From Kerstersia gyiorum (GTDB lineage: Bacteria > Pseudomonadota > Gammaproteobacteria > Burkholderiales > Burkholderiaceae_B), in assembly GCF_004216755.1 (NCBI RefSeq), contig NZ_SGWZ01000002.1, positions 620,001 through 684,000 on the forward strand: a DNA stretch of 64,000 nucleotides, in the 5' to 3' direction. The notes beneath the pieces were generated by a model. The model worked only from the letters and a program-made list of their open reading frames with translations. It searched no databases and was not told the DNA's origin. Every line of letters begins with the position of its first letter. The stretch's first letter is position 1. Positions 1 to 9,207 of the stretch are shown here, piece by piece. Position numbers and translations under genes: made by a program.

Positions 1-876
1 GGTGGCGTTGCGGTTGTTTTCCCACAGATGCGGCAACGGCTGTCCGCGCCACCACCAGGCGGGGCCGTCACGGCCGGTGGCCGGATTGCATGCATTCTGC
101 GCGCAATGCACGACCGCGCCAGGCACGTAGCCAATGACGGCGCTGACCAGCTCCGGCAGCAACGAGCCCAGCAGCAGGACCAGCTCGCCTCCGCGTGATT
201 GGCCGCTCAGGGCAACGAACCCATGCAGCGGGCGTACCCGCTGGTGCAGCCATTGCAGGCCGCGCTCGAAGTATTCCAGGTGGGTGTCGGAAATGTAGTC
301 CGACAATCCCGGCGCCTTGAAGTACCCGAGGGCGAAGGCGGCATAGCCATGCGACGCATAGAGCGCGGCGCGCGGCTCGTTGATGCCGCCGCCCGAGCCG
401 TTCAGGATCATGACGGCCGGATGCGGGCCGGGCGTGGCCGGGGTATAGAGGGTGCCGACCAGCCCGTCTTCTCGTATGTCTTCACGCTGCACGCCGTCGA
501 CGCGCAGGCGCTGAACCAGCGTGCCTCGTGCCGCGATGTCCGTGCCGCGCAGCAATTGCAGTTCGGTCGTCAGCGGGGCGCAGGCTTCGGTGTGGAATAC
601 TTCGCGGGGCGAGCCGTCCTGTTCCGGTGATTGCGACCAGATCAGGCCCATCGGCGAAATGCCGGCATAGCTGCCGTCCAGCGGCGCGTCACGGCTCAGG
701 TCCACTGTGCCCCTGGCATCGGCGCGATAGCGCGCCTGGGCATGCCACATCACGCCGGGGCCGCGCACGGTACGGCTGCGCAGGGTGATGACTTCGTCCG
801 GCGCCAGGCCCTGGACGGAGATGCGGCGGGGGACGTCGATCAATGCGTCCCCGGGAGTGATGTCAAGCATGCTCAT
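1..876 (-). CDS. BAAT-family acyl-CoA thioesterase/acyltransferase-like hydrolase (3' end cut by window edge)
   Basis: The frame is open from ATG at 876 to the window edge (292 codons), so the C-terminus is missing. The N-terminal part looks like the beta-sandwich domain of acyl-CoA thioester hydrolase/bile acid-CoA:amino acid N-acyltransferase proteins. The second part is an alpha/beta-hydrolase with the nucleophile elbow GQSRGG near residue 233, preceded by a NGSGGGINEPRA strand-loop. Serine replaces the cysteine found in the mammalian acyltransferases, which favours hydrolase activity (family knowledge). A second ATG lies at 870; CTGGAG upstream supports 876. It sits 33 bases after the substrate-binding protein gene and probably ends the ABC operon. 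The substrate is unknown; an acyl conjugate imported by the transporter is inference. Confidence 0.8.
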   Translation of the reverse strand, partial: MSMLDITPGDALIDVPRRISVQGLAPDEVITLRSRTVRGPGVMWHAQARYRADARGTVDLSRDAPLDGSYAGISPMGLIWSQSPEQDGSPREVFHTEACAPLTTELQLLRGTDIAARGTLVQRLRVDGVQREDIREDGLVGTLYTPATPGPHPAVMILNGSGGGINEPRAALYASHGYAAFALGYFKAPGLSDYISDTHLEYFERGLQWLHQRVRPLHGFVALSGQSRGGELVLLLGSLLPELVSAVIGYVPGAVVHCAQNACNPATGRDGPAWWWRGQPLPHLWENNRNAT

Positions 877-909
877 GGCGTTGCGTAGGCTCCAGTAGGG
901 TGTTGCGGC

Positions 910-2484
910 TTATTGCTGGGTGACCGGGCTGACCTGCAGCGCGGTCGTGCGGTCGCTGAGGAGGGGGACCACCTTCAGGCCCTTTTTGGCCGCCCAGATG
1001 TTCTTGTAGTGGAACAGCGGGATCTGGCCGACTTCATCGCTGACGATTTTGGCAGCGTCCTGGAAGATGGCAGCCCGGCGCTCGGCATCGAATTCAGCAT
1101 TGGCGTCGTCCAGCGCCTTGTCTACTGCAGCGTTGCTGTAGCGGCCCCAATTGCTGATGCCGCGGCCCTGTGCCGGGTCGTTGCTGGCCAGTGTCTGCAG
1201 CAGGCCGTAGCCGGCTTCGCCTGTGCCGTTGCCCCAGGCCAGGACGCTGACGGCGAATTCGTTCTTGCCGGCGCGGCTGGCGTAAACCGACCAGGGCACG
1301 ACTTCGACGTGCGTTTTCACACCGATGCGAGCCCAGAATTGCGCCACGGCCTGTGCGGTTTCAGGCGCTTGCGGATAACGATCGCCGGGGACGTGTATCG
1401 TGATCTGGAAACCTTCCGGGAAACCGGCGTCCGCCAGCAATTGCTTGGCGGCAGCGGCGTCATAGGGAATCTCGGGGATTTCCGGGTTGAAGCCGAACGT
1501 GTCCTTGGGCATCCACTGATTGGCGGGCGTCACGGTGCCTTGCAGGATGCGGTCGACGATGGCCTGGCGGTTGATGGCCAGCGAAAGCGCCTGGCGCACT
1601 CGCACGTCCAGCAAGGGGTTTTCCGGCAGCGGCTTGCCGGCGTTGTCCTTGATGAATTCATTGCTGCCGGGGCGGAAACTCGGTTGCAGCAGCAGGACGC
1701 GCAGGCCGGGGTAGGTATAGACCTCGACCGTAGGGGTGTTCTTCAGCTTGGTCACGTCGGTCACCGCTACTTTGTCGATCACATCGACGTCGCCGGCCAG
1801 CAGGGCAGCAGTACGGGCGGCGCCATTGTTGATGTAGCGGTAGTTCACGCGCTCCCAGTGCGGGGCCGGGCCACGGTAGTCAGGGTTGCGTTCCATGATG
1901 GTGCGGTCGCCCGGCACGTAGGACACAAACTTGTAGGGGCCGGAACCGATGACTGCCTTGCCGGAGTTGTAGTCTTCCGTCGCGCTTTTCTCGCCGACAT
2001 GCTTGCTGACGACATAGATGGAGGCGATTTCCAGCGGCAGATTGGGCGAGGGGGCCTTGGTCTTGACGATCACGGTGTGCGGATCGGGCGATTCCACCGC
2101 TGCCACCGAGCGCAGTGCCCCCGAATAGGAGGCGACGGAACCCGGCACATTGCGGGCACGCTCGAAGGAGAAAAGAATGTCCTCGGCGCTGACAGGCGTG
2201 CCATCCTGCCACTTGATCGCCGGGTTCAGCTTGAATTCCCAGGTGGTCGGGTCCAGCGCCTGCCAGCTTTCAGCCAGTGCGGGCAACAGCTTGCCGCCGT
2301 CGCGCGATTCCACCAGGGAATCCCAGAAGTGCAGTGCCAGCGAGCGGTCGCCCGCATGATTGTTGAGTTGCGGATCGACTGAAGAGATCGGGTCGGCAAA
2401 GCCTATGGTCAGGGTCTGCGCGAAGGCGGTGCCGCTGACCAGCAAGGCTGCGGCGGCCAGCACCGAAAGTTTAATGGGTTTCAT
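910..2484 (-). CDS. ABC transporter periplasmic substrate-binding protein, family 5 (peptide/nickel/opine type)
   Basis: This is a 524-residue extracytoplasmic solute-binding protein of the DppA/OppA/NikA class. A signal peptide covers about residues 1-23 (MKPIKLSVLAAAALLVSG, cleavage after TAFA). The mature part shows family 5 features: LNPAIKWQDGTPVSAEDILF and the conserved VRQALSLAINRQAI. ATG at 2484 has AAGGA a few bases upstream and begins the signal peptide; a longer start at 2535 would add 17 residues without improving it. The binding-protein gene follows the permease and ATPase genes instead of leading the operon. The ligand cannot be told from sequence; the neighbouring monooxygenase and BAAT hydrolase suggest something more specialised than general dipeptides. 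Confidence 0.9.
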   Translation of the reverse strand: MKPIKLSVLAAAALLVSGTAFAQTLTIGFADPISSVDPQLNNHAGDRSLALHFWDSLVESRDGGKLLPALAESWQALDPTTWEFKLNPAIKWQDGTPVSAEDILFSFERARNVPGSVASYSGALRSVAAVESPDPHTVIVKTKAPSPNLPLEIASIYVVSKHVGEKSATEDYNSGKAVIGSGPYKFVSYVPGDRTIMERNPDYRGPAPHWERVNYRYINNGAARTAALLAGDVDVIDKVAVTDVTKLKNTPTVEVYTYPGLRVLLLQPSFRPGSNEFIKDNAGKPLPENPLLDVRVRQALSLAINRQAIVDRILQGTVTPANQWMPKDTFGFNPEIPEIPYDAAAAKQLLADAGFPEGFQITIHVPGDRYPQAPETAQAVAQFWARIGVKTHVEVVPWSVYASRAGKNEFAVSVLAWGNGTGEAGYGLLQTLASNDPAQGRGISNWGRYSNAAVDKALDDANAEFDAERRAAIFQDAAKIVSDEVGQIPLFHYKNIWAAKKGLKVVPLLSDRTTALQVSPVTQQ

Positions 2485-2535
2485 GGCCAGGTCCTTATTC
2501 CAGGTTGGATGGGGAAAAAATTTGCGGCATGGCAT

Positions 2536-3558
2536 TCAAGCCGCGTCGTTGAGATGACAGGCGCTGTAGTGGCGCACGGCAATCCCCTTGAGTTGCGGGA
2601 CTTCCTGCCGGCAGCGCGGCATGGCCTGCGGGCAGCGGGGATGGAAGTGGCAGCCCGCAGGCGGCGCCATGGGGCTGGGAATCTCGCCGCGCAGCGGATT
2701 GAAATGCACCTTGCGCACGTCGATGCGGGGAATCTCGGCCAGCAGCGCGCGTGTATAAGGGTGCTGCGGGTTGGCAAACAGTTCCTCCACCGGCGCAGTT
2801 TCGACGATGCGGCCCAGATACATCACCGCGACGCGGTCGCACAGATGGCGCACGACGCCCAGGTCGTGGCTGATGAAGAGGTAGGACAAACCGAGCTCTT
2901 CACGCAGGTCCATGAAAAGATTGAGTATCTGCGCCTGGATCGACACATCCAGCGCAGCGACGGCTTCGTCGCACACCAGCATGCGTGGCTGCACCGCCAG
3001 TGCCCGGGCGATGCCGATGCGCTGGCGCTGGCCGCCGCTGAACTGGTGCGGGTAGCGAAAGCGCAGGCGTGGATCCAGACCGGCGCGTTCCAGCTGTGCG
3101 CAGACGTAGTCATCGGATTCGGCGGCGTTTGTCAGGCCATGCAGGCGTGCCGCCTCGCCGACGATGCGGTTGACGCGCAGGCGCGGGTTCAGGCTGGACA
3201 GCGGGTCCTGGAACACCATCTGGATCGCCAGGCGTGCTTGCAGCCGTTGTGCCGCATTCATATTCCGTATGTCGTGGCCCAGCAGCCTGACCTGCCCGGC
3301 GCTGGCTTCCAGCATGCCGGCCGCGATCCGGCCCAGCGTGGATTTGCCGCAACCGGATTCACCCACCAGGCCCACCACTTCGCCGGGCTGTACCATCAGG
3401 CTGACGGAATCGAGCGCATGCGTGACGGCCGGGGGATGCTCCAGGTGCAAGCGGCGCATCAACCGGCCCCAGGCGCCCGGCTCGGGGCGAGCGCCGAAGT
3501 CCTTGCGGACGGATTGCAGATCGACCAGGGCTGGCAGATTCTCGGCAGTGATGGTCAT
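2536..3558 (-). CDS. ABC transporter ATP-binding protein, DppF/OppF type
   Basis: This 340-residue ATPase of the importer has Walker A GESGCGKST at about residues 66-74, signature SGGQRQRIGIARAL, and a Walker B region MLVCDEAVAALD. Near its C-terminus is the oligopeptide-transporter Cys motif (HFHPRCPQAMPRC), known in this family as an iron-sulfur or structural element. Its ATG overlaps the stop of the DppD-like gene (ATGA), so the two are translationally coupled, as expected for a heterodimeric ATPase. The Walker B glutamate usual before the second alanine appears as DEAV, which keeps the catalytic acidic pair. Confidence 0.93.
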   Translation of the reverse strand: MTITAENLPALVDLQSVRKDFGARPEPGAWGRLMRRLHLEHPPAVTHALDSVSLMVQPGEVVGLVGESGCGKSTLGRIAAGMLEASAGQVRLLGHDIRNMNAAQRLQARLAIQMVFQDPLSSLNPRLRVNRIVGEAARLHGLTNAAESDDYVCAQLERAGLDPRLRFRYPHQFSGGQRQRIGIARALAVQPRMLVCDEAVAALDVSIQAQILNLFMDLREELGLSYLFISHDLGVVRHLCDRVAVMYLGRIVETAPVEELFANPQHPYTRALLAEIPRIDVRKVHFNPLRGEIPSPMAPPAGCHFHPRCPQAMPRCRQEVPQLKGIAVRHYSACHLNDAA

Positions 3559-4598
3559 GGTTGGGGTCCTGCCATATCAGGGGAGCGGCCGGGGAAGTAG
3601 CAGCGCACCGTATGAGCTTGGGCACCCGCGTGCGCAGGGGCAGCCGTGACGATAGGCGGCGGGGTGGTACAGGTAGCATTGGCGCGCGGGCAGCGTGGCG
3701 CAAAGGCACAGCCGGGCGGCAGGTCCAGCAGGTTGGGCGCCATGCCGCTGATCTGGCGCAAGCGCTCGCCACGCCGGTTGGCGCTGGGCAGGCTGTTGAT
3801 CAAGCCCTGGGTATATGGATGCTGGGGCTGGTCGAGTACCTCATCGACCGGACCATGCTCGACAATGCGCCCGGCGTACATCACCGCGACATCATCGGCC
3901 AGGCCAGCGACCACGGACAGGTCATGGCTGATCCAGATCATTGCTGTACCGGTTTCCCGCACCATTGTCTGGACTTCAGAGAGAATCTGCGCCTGTATAG
4001 TGACGTCCAGCGCAGTCGTGGGTTCGTCGGCAATGATCAGGTCCGGGGAATTGAGCAGGCCGATGGCGATGGCCACACGCTGGCGCATGCCGCCGGAAAG
4101 CTGGTGCGGATAGGCCTTGAGGCGCTCTTCCGGGCTGGGGATGCCCATGCGCGCCAGCACGTCGCGGCAATGGGCCAGCGCACTGCGCTTGTCCATGCGC
4201 TGATGGGCCAGAACGGCTTCCAGCATCTGGCGGTCTATGCGCAACACCGGGTTGAGCGTGGCCATCGGGTCCTGAAAGATCATTGCAATGCGGTTGCCGC
4301 GGATAGCACGCATCGCCTTGGGTGAGAGACTGGCCAGGTCCTGGCCCTGGAACAGCACTTCGCCGGCACTGATGCGGCCCTGGGCGTCCAGCAGGCCCAT
4401 GATGGAGAAGCCGGTGACGGATTTACCGGAACCGGATTCACCGACCAGGCCCAATACCTTGCCGCGTTCCAGCGTGAAGGACACGCCATTGACCACGGGC
4501 AGGGTACCGGCACGCGTCTGGAACTGGGTATGCAGGTTGCGCACCTCCAGCGTTGGCGTGCTGGCCGGGGGCATGGGGGAGTGGATGGCTGGATTCAT
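3555..4598 (-). CDS. ABC transporter ATP-binding protein, DppD/OppD type
   Basis: This 347-residue ATPase pairs with the DppF-like subunit encoded next to it. Walker A GESGSGKS lies at about residues 53-60, the signature is LSGGMRQRVAIAIGL, Walker B is DLIIADEPTTALD, and the switch His is in WISHDLSVVAGLADD. The C-terminal CAFAPRCPRANATC motif is the oligopeptide/dipeptide ABC extension. ATG at 4598 has GTGAGGA upstream. A 7-base gap separates it from the upstream permease gene, and its end overlaps the next ATPase. Confidence 0.93.
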   Translation of the reverse strand: MNPAIHSPMPPASTPTLEVRNLHTQFQTRAGTLPVVNGVSFTLERGKVLGLVGESGSGKSVTGFSIMGLLDAQGRISAGEVLFQGQDLASLSPKAMRAIRGNRIAMIFQDPMATLNPVLRIDRQMLEAVLAHQRMDKRSALAHCRDVLARMGIPSPEERLKAYPHQLSGGMRQRVAIAIGLLNSPDLIIADEPTTALDVTIQAQILSEVQTMVRETGTAMIWISHDLSVVAGLADDVAVMYAGRIVEHGPVDEVLDQPQHPYTQGLINSLPSANRRGERLRQISGMAPNLLDLPPGCAFAPRCPRANATCTTPPPIVTAAPAHAGAQAHTVRCYFPGRSPDMAGPQP

Positions 4599-4605
4599 GC
4601 GGTCC

Positions 4606-5520
4606 TCACTTCTGCAGGCGCGGATTGAGCACGTCGCGCATCTGGTCTCCCACCAGGTTGATGGCGACGATGGTCAGCAGCAGCGCGATGCCGGGAAAAA
4701 AGCTGATCCAGTATTCGTTCGACAGCAGGTACTGATAGCCATTGGAAATCAGCAGCCCCAGGGACGGCTCAGTAATGGGCACCCCCAGGCCAAGGAAGGA
4801 CAGCGTGGCTTCCAGCGTGATGGCGCGTGCGACCTGCAGCGCGGCGATCACCAGCAATGGCGGCAGGCAGTTGGGCAAAATGTGGCCCAGCACGATACGC
4901 CACTGCGGAATGCCCTGGCCGCGCGCCGCCTCGACGTATTCACGCCGCGATTCCACCAGGGCCTGACCGCGTACGGTGCGGGCGTAGTAGGCCCATTCCA
5001 GCAGCACCAGCGTCAGCATCACATTGCCTATGCCCTTGCCCATATAGGCCAGGATCATCAAGGCCATCAGGATCGTCGGGAAGGAGAGCAGCAGATCGAC
5101 AATGCGCATGATCAGCGCGTCGATCCGGCCGCCGGCATAGGCGGCGACCAATCCAATGACCGTGCCCAGCACGGCGGCGATGAGCGCCGAGCCGATACCC
5201 ACGAACAGGCTGATGCGCAGGCCGTAGATGATGGCCGAATACAGGTCTCGGCCCTGGCCATCCGTGCCCAGCCAGTAGGTATAGCCTTGTTCCGTGCTGA
5301 TGGCGCCCGGCGGCAGGCGGGAATCCATGACATCCAGCTGCATCAGGTCATAGGGGTCCTGGGGCGTGATGAATGGGGCGAACAACGCGGCAGCGATCAC
5401 CAGCAACAGGAACAGCAGGCCGGCGCAGGCCATGCGCGAGGCGAAGAAATCACCTGCCATCTGGCGCCAGATGGATTGTGCCCGGGTCGCTGGCGTGTGC
5501 GGGGCGGCAGGCGTGCTCAT
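4606..5520 (-). CDS. ABC transporter permease, DppC type
   Basis: This is a 304-residue inner-membrane permease of the binding-protein-dependent transport family. An N-terminal transmembrane helix is at about residues 33-53, followed by the DppC-type stretch ending in a conserved GTDGQGRD. The cytoplasmic EAA loop reads EYVEAARGQGIPQWRIVLGH, which docks onto the ATPase. The start overlaps the DppB-like stop as ATGA. It is one half of the permease heterodimer for the importer in this operon. Confidence 0.92.
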   Translation of the reverse strand: MSTPAAPHTPATRAQSIWRQMAGDFFASRMACAGLLFLLLVIAAALFAPFITPQDPYDLMQLDVMDSRLPPGAISTEQGYTYWLGTDGQGRDLYSAIIYGLRISLFVGIGSALIAAVLGTVIGLVAAYAGGRIDALIMRIVDLLLSFPTILMALMILAYMGKGIGNVMLTLVLLEWAYYARTVRGQALVESRREYVEAARGQGIPQWRIVLGHILPNCLPPLLVIAALQVARAITLEATLSFLGLGVPITEPSLGLLISNGYQYLLSNEYWISFFPGIALLLTIVAINLVGDQMRDVLNPRLQK

Positions 5521-6491
5521 GCTTTTGCCTCCAGTCGTACTCGCGGGTCCAGGACACGATAGGCCAGGTCCACCAGCAGGTTAAGCGTCACGAAAATCAC
5601 GACGACAACCATCAGGTACGCGACGATGACGGGCCGGTCCAGGGTATTGATGCTGTCGAGAATCAACTTGCCTGCACCGGGCCAGGCGAAGATGGATTCC
5701 GTGACCACGGCGTAGGCAATGGTGGAACCCAACTCCAGGCCGAGCACGGTCACCAGTGGAATCAAGGTATTGCGCAGCACGTGGACCACCACGATACGAG
5801 CGTCGGACAAGCCCTTGGCACGTGCAAATTTGACGAAATCCTGTGGCAGCACTTCACGCACGCCGGCGCGCGTCAGCCGCATGACCAGTGATATTTTGAA
5901 CAGCGCCAGGTTCAGCGCCGGCAGAATCATATGGCGCAGGCCTTCCAGCGTCAGCCAGGACCACTCTATGCCCAGCAGGCTGCGCGTCGGGCCGCGCCCG
6001 CTGGCCGGCAGCCAACCGAGCTGTACGCTGAAGACCATGATGAGCATCAGCCCGACCCAGAAGGCCGGCAGGGAAAAGCCGACGATGCTGCCGCTCATCA
6101 ACAGCCGGGACAGCGGCGATTCAGGGCGCAGGCCGGCATACAGGCCCAGGGGCACGCCCAGCACGATGGCCAGCAGCAGCGCAGCGACTGCCAGTTCCAG
6201 CGTGGCCGGCAGGCGGTCCAGGATCAGATGGATGGCGTCCTCGCCATACACGAAACTCTTGCCCAGGTCGCCCACCAGCGCATTGTGCAGGAATAGCAGG
6301 TATTGCCGCCACAGCGGCTGGTCCAGGCCCAGCCTGGCGATGGCAGCCAGGCGTTCTTCCTGGTTCATGTCGTCGCCGATAAGGATATCGACGGGGTTGC
6401 CGATCGCATGCAGGCCGACGAACACGATGACGGTCATCGCCAGTATGACCAGGGCAGCCTGGCCGAAGCGGCGCAACAGCCACTGTGTCAT
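5517..6491 (-). CDS. ABC transporter permease, DppB type
   Basis: This 324-residue permease starts MTQWLLRRFGQAALVILAM, the typical DppB N-terminus with a first transmembrane helix. It carries the GDLGKSFVYG region and a C-terminal EAA loop (DFVKFARAKGLSDARIVVVH). I place the start at 6491 because that ATG overlaps the stop of the monooxygenase gene (ATGA). An in-frame start at 6533 would lie inside the upstream gene and add a non-membrane leader. It partners the DppC-like protein. Confidence 0.92.
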   Translation of the reverse strand: MTQWLLRRFGQAALVILAMTVIVFVGLHAIGNPVDILIGDDMNQEERLAAIARLGLDQPLWRQYLLFLHNALVGDLGKSFVYGEDAIHLILDRLPATLELAVAALLLAIVLGVPLGLYAGLRPESPLSRLLMSGSIVGFSLPAFWVGLMLIMVFSVQLGWLPASGRGPTRSLLGIEWSWLTLEGLRHMILPALNLALFKISLVMRLTRAGVREVLPQDFVKFARAKGLSDARIVVVHVLRNTLIPLVTVLGLELGSTIAYAVVTESIFAWPGAGKLILDSINTLDRPVIVAYLMVVVVIFVTLNLLVDLAYRVLDPRVRLEAKA

Positions 6492-7978
6492 GCTGGCGCC
6501 CCGGCGTAGGGGGGCAGGGGCGCGGGCGTCCATTCGCTGCCATCCAGTTCAGGCTCGGCGAACTGGACCAGGCGTTCGTAGTGCAGCGCGATGTCCTCGG
6601 TATACAGCGCGCCTGCCAGGCCCTGGGCCAGGCGGCGGGCGCCATCACTGATCTGCGGGATGTCGCCCGACACTGTTCCCATGCTGAGCGCAGCCGGATA
6701 GCAGAAACAGTGCACGCGTTCCAGCCCTGGACAATGGCCGGGTTCCTTTTGCTGGAACTCGAACAGGCTGCCCAGATAGGGGGAATTCGCCAGCTCCGCA
6801 TCTTCCTGGCCGGCGGGAACGGGGAACCTGTCCTGCCACAGCTGAACATGGGCGGCGAAAGGGGCGAATTCAGGCCGCAAATGCCAATCCGGCCGGAATC
6901 CGGTGCAAAAAATGACGATATCGCCCTGTATCGGGCCTTGGCGCGTTTGCAAGGTCAGGGATTGTTCTCCGGCATGCACTTCTACGCCCTGGATGGCGGC
7001 ATCCAGGTGGAAATAGGCATTCTCATGGCGCGAGACACGTAGCGTGCTGCCGTGTGGGGGCGGAACCTGCTGCTGCTGGATGTAATGGCGGATGCGCCAT
7101 TTCCATTCGTCAGGCAGATGCTGATAGCCATGGGTGGCGCCAGGGCTGCCGGACCCCTTGCCCTTATTGACGCGCGGCAGTTCCGGGCGCCGGATCAGCA
7201 GGTGTACGCTGCTGGCGCCCGCTTCCAGCGCAGTGGCCGCGCTGTCCATGGCGGATGCCCCGCCGCCGATGACCAGCACGCGCTTGCCGCGCATGATGTC
7301 GCCGTCCCAGGTGTCGGAGGAGTGCACCCAGAGCGGGCGTGGCAACTGTTGGCTCCATTCCGGCACCCAGGCGCCGCCCAGGCCGTCACGTCCGGTCGCC
7401 AGCACGACATGGCGTGTCAGCACCTGGTAGGAGCCTCCGCCAGACAGATCGCGCATCTGCAAGGCCACGAGCTGGTCGGCACGAGGCTGGACGGACGTGA
7501 CCTGCTGCAGGTTGCGCACGTCAGCGCCGCTTACTTCGCGGTACCAGCGCAGGTAATCCATCCATTGCAGGCGCGGGATCTTGTCGAGCGCCTCCCAGGC
7601 TGCCTGACCCCATTGGGCTTCGAACCAGGCGCGGAAGGTCAGCGCGGCAAAGCCCAGGGCAGGTCCGGCCAGCTCCTTGGGTGAGCGCAGGGTTTCCATG
7701 CGTGCCGTCGTGGCCCAGGGGCCTTCATGGCCGGCCGGCGACTGGTCGAAGTTGCGCGTCTGCAGACCCAGGTGGCGCAATGCCGTCGACAGGGCCAGCC
7801 CGGCCATGCCGGCACCGATAATGGCCACGTCCAGGACTTCCTGGCCGTCTGCTTCTTGCACAGGCGTCCAGCGGCGAGCGGGCAGGCACAGCAGGCTGAG
7901 GTCGTGCTCATAGCGCTGGCGCAGGGCCTCTAGCCCCGTCTGACAGGAAATGGAGGAAGAAGATGAAGTGGTTGTCAT
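6488..7978 (-). CDS. FAD/NAD(P)H-binding monooxygenase, class B flavin monooxygenase-like
   Basis: This is a 496-residue flavoprotein. The FAD dinucleotide-binding motif GAGMAG is at about residues 55-60. A second Rossmann motif, VLVIGGGASAMDSA, follows for NADPH, and an ATG motif (VIFCTGF) links the domains. A WVHSSDTWDG stretch before the second Rossmann motif resembles the FxGxxxHxxxW fingerprint region of class B monooxygenases, though not exactly. The start at 7978 opens a Ser/Thr-rich leader; the ribosome-binding site is weak. The stop overlaps the DppB-like permease start, so enzyme and importer are co-translated. This suggests that the imported compound is oxygenated (inference). N-hydroxylation or Baeyer-Villiger chemistry cannot be distinguished here. 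Confidence 0.85.
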   Translation of the reverse strand: MTTTSSSSSISCQTGLEALRQRYEHDLSLLCLPARRWTPVQEADGQEVLDVAIIGAGMAGLALSTALRHLGLQTRNFDQSPAGHEGPWATTARMETLRSPKELAGPALGFAALTFRAWFEAQWGQAAWEALDKIPRLQWMDYLRWYREVSGADVRNLQQVTSVQPRADQLVALQMRDLSGGGSYQVLTRHVVLATGRDGLGGAWVPEWSQQLPRPLWVHSSDTWDGDIMRGKRVLVIGGGASAMDSAATALEAGASSVHLLIRRPELPRVNKGKGSGSPGATHGYQHLPDEWKWRIRHYIQQQQVPPPHGSTLRVSRHENAYFHLDAAIQGVEVHAGEQSLTLQTRQGPIQGDIVIFCTGFRPDWHLRPEFAPFAAHVQLWQDRFPVPAGQEDAELANSPYLGSLFEFQQKEPGHCPGLERVHCFCYPAALSMGTVSGDIPQISDGARRLAQGLAGALYTEDIALHYERLVQFAEPELDGSEWTPAPLPPYAGAPA

Positions 7979-8027
7979 GGCAAAGCAATAAAAAGTGGCT
8001 GACGCACGCAGGTGCGGGAAAGCGGGA

Positions 8028-8957
8028 TCAGCTGGCCTGCGCCTGAACCAGGCGAGCATGTTGGTCGGGGGCGTGCAGGACGCAGCCCGGCAGTCCGCCA
8101 GCGATCTCGCGCATGGTATCCAGGAGCCCGGTGACCAGGGGCGGCAAGTCCGCGCCTTGCGGGGTCAGGGCGCCGAAATAGAACGGCAGGTGAAGATCCA
8201 GGGGCCGGTGGATCAGCCCTTGCAGCGGTGCGCCGAGCACGGTCAGCGGTTCGAGAATGGCAACGCCCAGGCCGGCGCGTACCAGCACCTGGGCATTGGC
8301 CGAAGTGGTGGTGGCGATCTCTGGCAGGCGGCCATGCAGGGCCTCATTGAGCCGGTGCTGCAGGCGATGCGGGTTGTCCATGCCGACGAGCGGTCGATCG
8401 GCCAAGTCCGCCATGCTCACGACCTGTTTGGCGGCCAGTGGATCATCCTCGCGCAATACGGCGACGCAAGGCGTTTCCGCAATCCAATGCACTTGCACGC
8501 CATAGTGGTCTACCGGCAGGCTGCACAGCCCGATAGTGGTAGTGCGGTGCAGGACTTCGTTGACGACACGCTCGGGCGTCATCGTGCGCAAATGTACCTT
8601 GCGCGTTGCCAGCTCCGGCTGGAACCGGGCCAGCGCCTGCGGCATCAGGCCCAGCGCCAGCGAGGAAATCGAAGAAATCAGCAGGGGCTGTTCATGCGCC
8701 CGGCCTTCGCGCACCTGTTGCTGGATGCGGCGCACGCTGGAAATGATGCGTTCGGCTTCCTCGTACAGATGCGAGGCCAGCAGGGTCGGCTTGATGCGCG
8801 GGCCGTTGCGGTGCAGCAGGTCATAGCCAAGCTCCGCCTCCAGATCCTGGATCTGGCGGGTGATCATGGACTGTGAACGGTTCAGTTGCCGGGCGGCGCC
8901 GGTAATACTGCCCGCAGCCATGACGGCGGTAAAGGCTTCGAGTTGTCGGAGTTCCAT
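8028..8957 (-). CDS. LysR-family transcriptional regulator
   Basis: This 309-residue regulator has a winged helix-turn-helix at about residues 1-60 (MELRQLEAFTAVMAAGSITGAARQLNRSQS split over the recognition helix). A periplasmic-binding-protein-like effector domain follows. It lies 49 bases upstream of the monooxygenase gene on the same strand and heads the ABC/monooxygenase/hydrolase operon, so it is the likely regulator of that operon. Unlike many LysR genes it is not divergent from its presumed target. Confidence 0.9.
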   Translation of the reverse strand: MELRQLEAFTAVMAAGSITGAARQLNRSQSMITRQIQDLEAELGYDLLHRNGPRIKPTLLASHLYEEAERIISSVRRIQQQVREGRAHEQPLLISSISSLALGLMPQALARFQPELATRKVHLRTMTPERVVNEVLHRTTTIGLCSLPVDHYGVQVHWIAETPCVAVLREDDPLAAKQVVSMADLADRPLVGMDNPHRLQHRLNEALHGRLPEIATTTSANAQVLVRAGLGVAILEPLTVLGAPLQGLIHRPLDLHLPFYFGALTPQGADLPPLVTGLLDTMREIAGGLPGCVLHAPDQHARLVQAQAS

Positions 8958-8962
8958 GATTT

Positions 8963-8976
8963 ATGCGTTTTATGCA
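8963..8976. promoter_or_regulatory. Possible LysR autoregulatory site
   Basis: ATGC and GCAT arms flank a TTTTA-rich centre just upstream of the lysR start codon, in AT-rich DNA. It resembles the T-N11-A type of LysR site only loosely. The assignment rests on position and symmetry. Confidence 0.25.
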
Positions 8977-9207
8977 TTATTCGGCCTCCTGTATGCACAA
9001 TCAAAATAATTGTTTCGTATATGCATATGGGGAATCAGCCTAAGGCGAGTCCGCCAGTGGGGCTGCGAGGGGAGCGAAAAGAGGGGGAACGATGGCTGGC
9101 AGGTACACGGACTGCAGGCTGCAGGCGTGCAGGAACTGCCCCCGTTGGACGGGAGCGCAAACTTCAGTGTCTACCTGCCGGGCAGGCGACGGCAATGTCG
9201 GGCGGTG

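Noticed and set aside
913..2382. Long plus-strand open frame (489 codons) opposite the substrate-binding protein gene
   Set aside because: Its translation is His/Gln/Val-rich without domains or a ribosome-binding site. It is the usual antisense shadow of a GC-rich gene; the opposite strand encodes a clear signal peptide and family 5 binding protein.
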